Below, one piece after another: positions 1-5,295 of a DNA stretch of 10,382 bases; positions within the stretch are counted from its first letter, which is position 1; every line of letters begins with the position of its first letter. The notes under the pieces were generated by a model, which was given only the letters and a program-made list of their open reading frames with translations, was not told the origin of the DNA and made no database searches. The position numbers and the translations under genes were made by a program. Origin of the DNA: DASWRT01 sp036403035 (GTDB taxonomy: Bacteria; Pseudomonadota; Alphaproteobacteria; ATCC43930; CGMCC-115725). The stretch covers positions 1 to 10,382 of the forward strand of contig DASWRT010000187.1 in the NCBI GenBank assembly GCA_036403035.1. Direction: 5' to 3'.

Positions 1-43
1 AAATGGACATATCATTGCGACGCCACGCCGTGCGGGGCCGGCT

Positions 44-55
44 CGCTCTTTGACA
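44..55 (+). promoter_or_regulatory. orphan boxA-like antitermination motif
   Basis: The sequence CGCTCTTTGACA matches 10 of 12 bases of the E. coli rRNA boxA (TGCTCTTTAACA). The stretch TTTGACATCGT is repeated exactly in the true rRNA leader of this window (9832-9842). No rRNA or tRNA follows it, and the nearest downstream plus-strand gene is more than 2 kb away. The embedded TTGACA (50-55) could instead be a -35 box, but the hexamer 17 bp downstream (TTGCTT) is a poor -10. It may be a chance match or the leader of an unseen transcript. Confidence 0.25.
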
Positions 56-90
56 TCGTTAATCGGACGAGGTTGCTTCCGGGGCGTGCC

Positions 91-146
91 GGAAAAACAG
101 GGCGGGAACAGGACGAAAACAGGAGAAAAACAGGACAGGAAACAGG
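91..146. repeat. degenerate 11-bp tandem repeat, five units
   Basis: Five units each end in AACAGG or AAACAGG: 91-101, 102-112, 113-123, 124-134 and a 12-bp unit 135-146. The CAGG cores begin at 98, 109, 120, 131 and 143, a spacing close to one DNA helical turn. The A-runs contrast with the GC-rich surroundings. The last unit can pair with CCTGTT at 155-160, giving a weak 6-bp hairpin. The array lies beyond the 3' end of the minus-strand flagellar operon. No function is recognised. Confidence 0.6.
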
Positions 147-265
147 AGCCCGTACCTGTTATCCGGTTGAACGTCGGAGCCTAAGTTTTTGAAATCGCTG
201 AGTCGCGTTTCCGGTCGAACCCGATTCGCTCCTGTATTTGCGATTCCGAGGCCGTCGCCCGGCCG

Positions 266-718
266 CTACAGCCGCTTGTCCAAGGCGATTCCCGCCGTGC
301 TGCCTATCCGGTTCGGCGCGCGGCGGTTCTGTGCGTACCCTACCGCGCCGGCGCGGTTCTCGGCGACCGCGGACGCGAAGACCTTGAGCAGGCGCTCCGT
401 CGCCTTCATCGCCGCCCGCAGCGCCCGGTCGTTCTCCGCGGCGGCATGCTGAAGCTCCGCCACTTCCTGGTGCAGCATCACGCGCAGCTCCGCGCTCACC
501 TCCGTCGCGGCGCCGCTTTGCTGGCGCAGGCCGTCGAGGCCGGCTTGCCATGCGCGGCTGAGCCGTTCCTTCTCCGCGCCGAGCGCCGCGATCTCCTGCG
601 GACACCGCGAGCGCAACATCGACGTCTCGCGCCGGAGAACGCCGGTCAGGCGTTCCGCGACGGTGATCAATACCCGAGCGCTATGGTCGGCCTTGCTCTC
701 CTCATGCGGAAACGTCAC
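266..718 (-). CDS. flgN: FlgN/FlbY-like flagellar export chaperone
   Basis: This is a 150-residue, mostly helical protein rich in Leu, Ala, Glu and Arg with no signal peptide, which fits the short coiled-coil chaperones that deliver hook-filament junction proteins to the flagellar export gate. FlgN-type sequences diverge strongly, so the call rests on size, helical character and position. It is the third gene after flgI and the rod-binding gene, where alphaproteobacteria such as Caulobacter carry flbY. The start is GTG at 718, overlapping the upstream gene's stop in GTGA, with a perfect AGGAGG (731-726) seven bases before it, which fixes this start. The stop is TAG at 268-266. A short GC hairpin (264-250) follows without a U-run, so no clear terminator is seen. 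A different small flagellar coiled-coil protein remains possible. Confidence 0.7.
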   Translation of the reverse strand: MTFPHEESKADHSARVLITVAERLTGVLRRETSMLRSRCPQEIAALGAEKERLSRAWQAGLDGLRQQSGAATEVSAELRVMLHQEVAELQHAAAENDRALRAAMKATERLLKVFASAVAENRAGAVGYAQNRRAPNRIGSTAGIALDKRL

Positions 719-1056
719 GACGCAACCTCCTGAAGCTTGAGAATTTGCCGCTGCACGCTGTCGGCGATGCCGAGGCCGCCGCCACGCGCCGCCGCCTTAC
801 CGTATTCCTGCAGCAACAAGGATCGGTAAACGCTCTCTCCCGACCCGCCGCCGAACAGCCCCTTCGTGGACAATCCGGCGTACATGCTTTCCAGGGACTG
901 GGTGAAGAAGAACGACTCGAAATCCTCGGCGACACGCCGGGCGCCCGCCGCGTCGCGGGGGGCGGCCGCCGCCGGATGCGGGGCCGTCGCCGTGCCGGCG
1001 GCGACGCCTCCCGCGGCCGATGCCGGAAGCGCCGCGGCAGCGAAACGGTCGGCCAT
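715..1056 (-). CDS. cheL: rod-binding protein, FlgJ N-terminal-type (CheL)
   Basis: This 113-residue protein contains only the rod-binding domain equivalent to the N-terminal half of enterobacterial FlgJ. After an Ala/Pro-rich leader of about 40 residues comes the typical core: DFESFF, SLESMYAGL, then a Gly-rich turn (LFGGGSGE), YRSLLLQEYGK and the C-terminal GIADSVQRQIL helix. The C-terminal muramidase domain of E. coli FlgJ is absent, as is usual in alphaproteobacteria, so peptidoglycan would be opened for the rod by another enzyme. Its role is to help the periplasmic rod assemble. ATG at 1056 shares its A with the flgI stop (TGATG) and has GAGG (1067-1064) seven bases upstream; a GTG one codon earlier is possible but has poorer spacing. 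The end overlaps flgN by four bases, so the three genes are probably translationally coupled. Confidence 0.87.
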   Translation of the reverse strand: MADRFAAAALPASAAGGVAAGTATAPHPAAAAPRDAAGARRVAEDFESFFFTQSLESMYAGLSTKGLFGGGSGESVYRSLLLQEYGKAAARGGGLGIADSVQRQILKLQEVAS

Positions 1057-2261
1057 CACATGACCTCGATTTCAGCCTGCAAGGCGCCGGCGGCCTTGAT
1101 CGCCTGGAGGATGCTGATCATGTCGCGCGGGCCGACGCCCAGGGCATTGAGACTGTTGACCAACTCCTGGAGGCTGACGCCGGCCGGCAGCACAGCCATG
1201 CGCCGGTCCGACTGCTCGTCCACGGAGACGTTGGTGCGCGGCACGACCGTCGTCTGCGCGCCGCCGCCGGGCGCGAACTGCACGCCGCCCTGACCCGGCC
1301 CGCCGGTCGCCGTTCCCCCTTGGCCGGCGGACGAGAACGGCGCGGGCTGCGACACCTGCGGCGTCTCGGTGACCTTGACCGTCAGATTGCCCTGGGCGAT
1401 GGCGACCGTGCTGATCCGTACGTTCTCGCCCATCACGATCACGCCGTTCTGCTCGTCGATGACGACGCGCGCCACCTGGTCCGGCTCGACGCGAAGCTGC
1501 TCGATGTCGGTGACCAGCGAGACGATGTCGCCCTGAAACGCGGCCGGGATCGATACCAGCACCGTCCCCGGGTCGAGCGGCCGGGCCGCCGACGTCCGGA
1601 GGTAGCCGTTGACGACCTGGGCGACGCGGCGCGCCGTCGTGAGGTCGGGGTTGCGCAGCATCAGGTTGACGCTGCGCATGTTCGCCATCTCGAAGCCGAT
1701 CTCCCGCTCCACGATTGCGCCGTTCGAGACGCGGCCGGCGGTCGGCACACCCTTCGTCACCGAGGCGGCCTGACCGCGCGCGACGAAGCCGGTCTGCACC
1801 GACCCCTGCGCCACCGCGTAGACCTCGCCGTCGGCGCCGAGCATCGGCGTGACGAGCAGCGTGCCGCCGAGCAGGCTCTTCGCATCGCCGAGCGCCGAGA
1901 CCGTGACGTCGACCCGGCTGCCCTGGCGGGAGAAGGGCGGCAGCGTCGCCGTCACCATGACAGCGGCGACGTTCGCCGTCCGCAGTGCGGTGTCGCGCGC
2001 GTTGACGCCGAGCCGCTCGAGCATTCCGATCAGGCTCTCGCGGGTGAAGATCGAACGGTTGAGAGAGTCGCCGGTGCCATTCAGTCCGACCACGAGGCCG
2101 TAGCCCACCAGCATGTTGTCGCGCACGCCCTCGAAATCGGCGATGTCCTTGATCCGGGACGCGGCGTCCGCTGCCGGCGCCGTACCGGTGAGAGCAAGGC
2201 ATACCGCCGCGGCGACGCGGATGAGCAGCAGGACGGATCTGATCGGCTTAGGAGACGCCAT
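1056..2261 (-). CDS. flgI: flagellar P-ring protein FlgI
   Basis: FlgI forms the periplasmic P-ring, the bushing around the flagellar rod in the peptidoglycan layer. The 401-residue product has a Sec signal peptide with basic residues, a hydrophobic stretch at about 10-25, and a likely cut after ADA at 31-33. The mature start SRIKDIADFEGVRDN and the following YGLVVGLNGTGDS are the classic FlgI opening. The C-terminal SLQELVNSLNALGVGPRDMI-type motif is also diagnostic. A Gly/Gln-rich insert at about 305-335 makes it longer than the usual 365-375 residues. ATG at 2261 is chosen because it puts the signal peptide at the N-terminus; the ribosome site is weak (GAG eight bases upstream), and an in-frame GTG two codons earlier is an alternative. 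It heads the operon behind a sigma-54 promoter and is divergent from fliX, as in Caulobacter. Confidence 0.96.
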   Translation of the reverse strand: MASPKPIRSVLLLIRVAAAVCLALTGTAPAADAASRIKDIADFEGVRDNMLVGYGLVVGLNGTGDSLNRSIFTRESLIGMLERLGVNARDTALRTANVAAVMVTATLPPFSRQGSRVDVTVSALGDAKSLLGGTLLVTPMLGADGEVYAVAQGSVQTGFVARGQAASVTKGVPTAGRVSNGAIVEREIGFEMANMRSVNLMLRNPDLTTARRVAQVVNGYLRTSAARPLDPGTVLVSIPAAFQGDIVSLVTDIEQLRVEPDQVARVVIDEQNGVIVMGENVRISTVAIAQGNLTVKVTETPQVSQPAPFSSAGQGGTATGGPGQGGVQFAPGGGAQTTVVPRTNVSVDEQSDRRMAVLPAGVSLQELVNSLNALGVGPRDMISILQAIKAAGALQAEIEVM

Positions 2262-2307
2262 GAACACAACTCGCTGAGCGGCGGTGGAACGACCGCGCCG
2301 GAGCCTT

Positions 2308-2323
2308 TGCCAACTCCGTGCCA
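2308..2323 (-). promoter_or_regulatory. sigma-54 promoter for the flgI operon
   Basis: Read on the minus strand, this is TGGCACGGAGTTGGCA. Against the sigma-54 consensus TGGCACG-N4-TTGCW only one base differs, and the invariant GG (-24) and GC (-12) have the correct 12-base spacing. The predicted start is near 2297, giving a leader of about 36 bases before the flgI ATG. Late rod and hook genes in Caulobacter are sigma-54 genes activated by FlbD, whose activity is controlled by FliX, the product of the divergent neighbour. Confidence 0.75.
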
Positions 2324-2377
2324 GCCACGGAGCCCAGCGCTTCCGCCGTTCTCGCCCGTGCGGCCCCGTCCGCCGAC

Positions 2378-2411
2378 CGGCAAGTCCTGCCGCACGCGGC
2401 AGCTTTTGCCG
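2378..2411. promoter_or_regulatory. paired CGGCA-N5-TGCCG dyads, candidate activator sites
   Basis: Two inverted repeats of identical design sit side by side: CGGCA-AGTCC-TGCCG at 2378-2392 and CGGCA-GCTTT-TGCCG at 2397-2411, with centres 19 bp apart. A further CGGCA half-site is at 2421-2425. Measured from the predicted flgI start site they lie at about -88 and -107, the usual enhancer position for a sigma-54 activator. An FlbD-type activator is the natural candidate by analogy with the ftr enhancers of Caulobacter, but I cannot confirm that the bases match that consensus. They are also about 100-120 bp upstream of fliX and could act on it. Confidence 0.45.
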
Positions 2412-2507
2412 GGCGCGGCGCGGCAGGCGGGCGGATCGCGTGTTCTTAAGGCGGCATTTACCATTGCGCGCCGATGATGCCATCGTGTTCACCCGGAGCG
2501 CCGCCGC

Positions 2508-2924
2508 ATGAGGATCGACCCCAACCGCCCCGTTCGCGCGGCAGCGGGCCGCCGTGACGGCAAGGCTTCGGCCGGCGGCGCCAGCGGAAGCTTCGCGTCG
2601 GCGCTGTCGGTCGGCGAGGCTGCCGCGGCACCGCCCGCCGCGCCGCTGTCCGGGGTTGCCGGCCTCTTTTCCCTGCAGGAGATTCCCGACGCGACGGCGC
2701 AGCGGCGGCAGGCATTGGCTCGCGGCGATGAGCTGCTCGACCGCCTCGACGACCTCCGGATGGGCCTGCTTGCCGGCACGCTGGACCGCGACAAGCTGAG
2801 GGATCTTGCCCGCGTCGTCCGGACGGCCCGCGGCGGGATCGACGATCCCGCGTTGCACGCGGTGCTCGACGAGATCGAGCTCCGCGCCGAGGTGGAACTC
2901 GCGAAGCTGACTCCCGGTTTCTGA
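2508..2924 (+). CDS. fliX: flagellar assembly regulator FliX
   Basis: FliX is the alphaproteobacterial regulator that couples completion of the early flagellar basal body to transcription of later flagellar genes by holding and licensing the sigma-54 activator FlbD. The 138-residue product has the family's length and layout: an N-terminal MRIDPNRPV segment, a low-complexity Ala/Gly-rich stretch to about residue 50, then the conserved helical half with LFSLQEIPDA, GDELLDRLDDLRMGLLAG and the C-terminal LHAVLDEIELRAEVELAKL. The start is ATG at 2508 with GGAG (2495-2498) nine bases upstream. The gene is divergent from flgI, the same arrangement as in Caulobacter, and dksA follows after a 119-base gap with its own promoter. 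I found no convincing sigma-54 site facing fliX itself. Confidence 0.92.
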   Translation: MRIDPNRPVRAAAGRRDGKASAGGASGSFASALSVGEAAAAPPAAPLSGVAGLFSLQEIPDATAQRRQALARGDELLDRLDDLRMGLLAGTLDRDKLRDLARVVRTARGGIDDPALHAVLDEIELRAEVELAKLTPGF

Positions 2925-2954
2925 CCAGTTCACAAAAAGTTGCAAACATTTCAA

Positions 2955-2981
2955 GCAAGTGCCGGCCATCACGGCGCTTGC
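2955..2981. promoter_or_regulatory. 10-bp-arm dyad overlapping the dksA -35 box
   Basis: The arms GCAAGTGCCG (2955-2964) and CGGCGCTTGC (2972-2981) are complementary except for one T-G pair and enclose a 7-base spacer. The right arm runs into the candidate dksA -35 hexamer (2978-2983). It could be an operator for dksA or a 3' hairpin for the fliX transcript. No T-run follows it, so it is not a typical intrinsic terminator. The block just upstream (2925-2957) is unusually A/T-rich for this window and could act as an UP element. Confidence 0.45.
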
Positions 2982-3006
2982 GATGGTGCCGCTCGATTCA
3001 TATACT
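2978..3006 (+). promoter_or_regulatory. sigma-70-type promoter for dksA
   Basis: TTGCGA (2978-2983) and TATACT (3001-3006) are separated by exactly 17 bp. The -10 matches the consensus in five of six positions and the -35 in four of six. The start site would be near 3013, giving a leader of about 31 bases that contains the AGGAAGG ribosome site (3034-3040). It would allow dksA to be transcribed independently of fliX. Confidence 0.6.
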
Positions 3007-3043
3007 CCGTTCCGCTTCGCGTGGACGAGGAGCAGGAAGGTTT

Positions 3044-3460
3044 ATGAGGCCGACGCTCGCACCGGACTATCGTCCCTCAGAGGACGAGGAATTCATGAAT
3101 CCGTTGCAGCAGGAATATTTCCGCCAGAAGCTCCTGCGCTGGCGGGCGGAACTCCTCGCTGAATCGACGGAGACCCTTCAGCACCTGAAGGAAGAGAGCC
3201 TGCTCAAGCCCGATCTGACGGACCGGGCCTCGCTCGAAACCGAGAGGTCGATCGAGCTGCGCACCCGTGATCGCGAGCGAAAGCTGATTGCGAAGATCGA
3301 TTCGGCGCTGCAACGGATCGAGGAAGGCACATACGGATACTGCGAGGAGACCGACGAGCCGATCGGCATCCGCCGCCTGGAGGCGCGACCGACCGCGACG
3401 CTGAGCCTGGAGGCTCAGGAGCGCCACGAGCGCATGGAGCGCACTCACCGCGACGACTGA
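3044..3460 (+). CDS. dksA: RNA polymerase-binding transcription factor DksA
   Basis: DksA binds in the secondary channel of RNA polymerase and, with ppGpp, represses rRNA promoters and tunes amino-acid genes. The 138-residue product has the N-terminal PSEDEEFMNPLQQEYF, a long coiled coil (about 25-95) whose tip carries the required Asp60 and Ala62 (TDRAS), and the C-terminal GIRRLEARPTATL. The four-Cys zinc site of E. coli DksA is reduced to one: Cys100, with Thr103, Ser121 and Ala124 at the other positions (CxxT...SxxA). It therefore probably folds without zinc, as in the single-Cys DksA known from Rhodobacter sphaeroides. ATG at 3044 is preferred because it follows AGGAAGG and gives a family-like N-terminus; a further ATG inside EEFMNP would cut off conserved residues. 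A strong terminator follows. Confidence 0.96.
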   Translation: MRPTLAPDYRPSEDEEFMNPLQQEYFRQKLLRWRAELLAESTETLQHLKEESLLKPDLTDRASLETERSIELRTRDRERKLIAKIDSALQRIEEGTYGYCEETDEPIGIRRLEARPTATLSLEAQERHERMERTHRDD

Positions 3461-3463
3461 TCG

Positions 3464-3487
3464 AACCCCGCCTGCCGCGGGGTTTTT
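3464..3487 (+). terminator. intrinsic terminator of dksA
   Basis: An 8-bp perfect stem AACCCCGC / GCGGGGTT with a 5-base loop (CTGCC, 3472-3476) is followed directly by a run of T (3483-3487). It begins three bases after the dksA stop codon and separates dksA from the leucine catabolic operon. Confidence 0.92.
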
Positions 3488-3491
3488 GCTG

Positions 3492-3520
3492 CCGCCGTCT
3501 CCGGCCGGGGACGGCGGTTT
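3492..3520 (+). terminator. second GC hairpin, possible back-up terminator
   Basis: A perfect 8-bp stem CCGCCGTC / GACGGCGG (3492-3499 and 3510-3517) has a GC-rich 10-base loop and is followed by TTT, then GCGTTT. It lies four bases beyond the T-run of the first terminator. The short T-run makes independent termination uncertain. Confidence 0.4.
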
Positions 3521-3613
3521 GCGTTTGCGGCGTGCGGTGCCATGCCGTCGGCGAATGCCGGACTTGGTACTTGCCGAAGGGTTTAGGGCAATGCATGTTG
3601 CCGCCCGGGAGCG

Positions 3614-3633
3614 CCGCACCGCAACCGGTGCGG
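3614..3633. promoter_or_regulatory. perfect inverted repeat upstream of liuB
   Basis: CCGCACCG and CGGTGCGG form perfect 8-bp arms around CAAC, ending 50 bases before the liuB start. A looser dyad GGCAA-N6-TTGCC lies just upstream (3587-3602). Either could be the operator of the leucine-catabolism regulator or a leader hairpin. The site does not look like the AT-rich LiuR palindromes described in proteobacteria. No convincing -35/-10 pair was found between 3488 and 3683. Confidence 0.35.
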
Positions 3634-3683
3634 TCGAGTGCTCAAAAAGGCTGCATCTCTGCAAAGGGCCAGGGCGGCGCGGA

Positions 3684-5291
3684 ATGACGATGCTGGAGTC
3701 CGGTGTAGACACACGCTCGGAGACGTACCGGGCGAACGCCGCATGGATGGGGGAACTGGTCTCGGATCTCCGGCGCGTCGTCGCCGATATCCGGAAAGGC
3801 GGCGGCGAGGAGGCGCGGCGCAAGCACCTTGCGCGCGGCAAATTGCTGCCGCGCGACCGCGTGCGCACGCTGCTCGATCCCGGGTCGCCCTTCCTTGAGC
3901 TGTCGCAGCTTGCGGCGCATGGAATGTACGGCGGCGAGGTGCCGGCGGCCGGGATCATCACCGGAATCGGCCGCATCATGGGGCGAGAATGCGTCGTCGT
4001 CGCCAACGACGCGACGGTGAAGGGCGGCACCTACTACCCGATTACCGTCAAGAAGCATCTGCGCGCCCAGGACGTCGCTCGCGAGAACAACCTGCCGTGC
4101 GTCTATCTCGTCGATTCCGGCGGCGCGAACCTGCCGAACCAGGACGAGGTGTTTCCGGACCGCGACCATTTCGGCCGCATCTTCTACAATCAGGCCACGA
4201 TGTCGTCGGCCGGCATCCCGCAGATCGCCGTCGTGATGGGTTCCTGCACCGCGGGCGGCGCCTACGTCCCGGCGATGGCCGATGAATGCGTCATCGTCAG
4301 GAACCAGGGTACGATCTTCCTCGGCGGCCCGCCGCTGGTGAAGGCGGCGACCGGCGAGGTCGTCTCGGCAGAGGACCTGGGCGGAGCCGACGTGCACAGC
4401 CGCGTCTCCGGCGTCACCGACCATTACGCGATGAACGACGCGCACGCGCTCGGCATCGCCCGCAGGATCGTCGGCAACGTCAACGCCGTGAAGCGGCCGA
4501 ACCTCGACATGAGCGAGTCTAGGGAGCCGCTCTATCCGTCCGAGGAACTGAACGGCATCGTGCCGGTCGACCCGCGCAAGCCTTTCGACGTGCGGGCGGT
4601 GATCGCGCGCATCGTCGACGGCAGCGTCCTGGACGAGTTCAAGCCGCTCTACGGCTCGACCCTGGTATGCGGCTTCGCGCGCCTCTGGGGATATCCGGTC
4701 GGCATCATCGCCAACAATGGCATCCTATTCTCCGAGAGCGCGCAGAAGGGCGCGCATTTCGTCGAGCTGTGCTGCCAGCGCGGCATCCCGCTGATCTTCC
4801 TGCAGAACATCACCGGCTTCATGGTCGGCAAGAAATACGAGGCGGGCGGCATCGCGAAGGACGGCGCCAAGCTCGTCACCGCGGTCGCCTGCGCGCGCGT
4901 GCCGAAATTCACCGTGATCATCGGCGGCAGCTTCGGCGCCGGCAATTACGGCATGTGCGGCCGCGCCTACGGGCCGCGCTTCCTCTTCATGTGGCCGAAC
5001 GCGCGGATCTCGGTGATGGGCGGCGAGCAGGCCGCCTCCGTGATGGCGACGATCCGGCGCGACAACATCGAGGCGCGCGGCGGGGCATGGAGCCGAGAGG
5101 ACGAGGAGGCGTTCAAGGCGCCGCTCCGCGATCAGTTCGAGCGCCAGGGGCACCCTTATTACGCGAGCGCCCGGTTGTGGGACGACGGCGTGATCGACCC
5201 TGCCGACACCCGCACCGTGCTCGCGCTATCGCTGTCGGCGAGCGTGAACGCGCCGATCGAGCCGACCCGCTTCGGCGTCTTCCGGATGTGA
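3684..5291 (+). CDS. liuB: 3-methylcrotonyl-CoA carboxylase beta subunit
   Basis: This is the carboxyltransferase subunit of methylcrotonyl-CoA carboxylase (EC 6.4.1.4), which moves the carboxyl group from biotin to 3-methylcrotonyl-CoA in leucine breakdown. The 535 residues match the usual length. Both crotonase-type halves are visible: VVMGSCTAGGAY (around 187-194) and IGGSFGAGNYGMCGRAY (413 onward), the glycine-rich oxyanion-hole segments, plus YLVDSGGANLP and the C-terminal NAPIEPTRFGVFRM. I recognise close end-to-end similarity to Pseudomonas LiuB. ATG at 3684 fits the family N-terminus; ATG at 3690 is nearly equivalent, and ATG at 3591 would add 31 unrelated residues. The ribosome site is weak. 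It is the first gene of liuBCDE and pairs with liuD. A propionyl-CoA carboxylase beta subunit is less likely given the liuC and liuE neighbours. Confidence 0.96.
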   Translation: MTMLESGVDTRSETYRANAAWMGELVSDLRRVVADIRKGGGEEARRKHLARGKLLPRDRVRTLLDPGSPFLELSQLAAHGMYGGEVPAAGIITGIGRIMGRECVVVANDATVKGGTYYPITVKKHLRAQDVARENNLPCVYLVDSGGANLPNQDEVFPDRDHFGRIFYNQATMSSAGIPQIAVVMGSCTAGGAYVPAMADECVIVRNQGTIFLGGPPLVKAATGEVVSAEDLGGADVHSRVSGVTDHYAMNDAHALGIARRIVGNVNAVKRPNLDMSESREPLYPSEELNGIVPVDPRKPFDVRAVIARIVDGSVLDEFKPLYGSTLVCGFARLWGYPVGIIANNGILFSESAQKGAHFVELCCQRGIPLIFLQNITGFMVGKKYEAGGIAKDGAKLVTAVACARVPKFTVIIGGSFGAGNYGMCGRAYGPRFLFMWPNARISVMGGEQAASVMATIRRDNIEARGGAWSREDEEAFKAPLRDQFERQGHPYYASARLWDDGVIDPADTRTVLALSLSASVNAPIEPTRFGVFRM

Positions 5292-5295
5292 TGCG

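Noticed and set aside
250..264. GGCCG/CGGCC hairpin right after the flgN stop as a terminator
   Set aside because: It has only a 5-bp stem and no U-run on the minus strand, so it is not called.
159..605. Minus-strand 148-codon frame overlapping flgN
   Set aside because: It is an out-of-frame shadow with extreme Arg/Gly content. The flgN frame has a perfect ribosome site and operon overlap.
2451..2475. Plus-strand sigma-54-like GGCA...TTGC ahead of fliX
   Set aside because: The GG to GC distance is one base too long and the -24 box is poor. The spacing is strict for sigma-54.
1020..2477. Long plus-strand open frame (485 codons) opposite flgI
   Set aside because: It is the antisense of flgI, with Arg/His/Asp/Gly-rich composition typical of GC-rich shadow frames and no recognisable motif. 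flgI on the other strand is unmistakable.
2262..2972. N-terminal extension of the flgI frame back to 2972
   Set aside because: The added 237 residues run antisense through fliX and the promoter gap and would bury the signal peptide. The open frame is only lack of stops in GC-rich DNA.
2978..3043. Earlier TTG start for dksA
   Set aside because: It coincides with the -35 box and yields 22 residues not seen in DksA proteins. ATG at 3044 has a good ribosome site.
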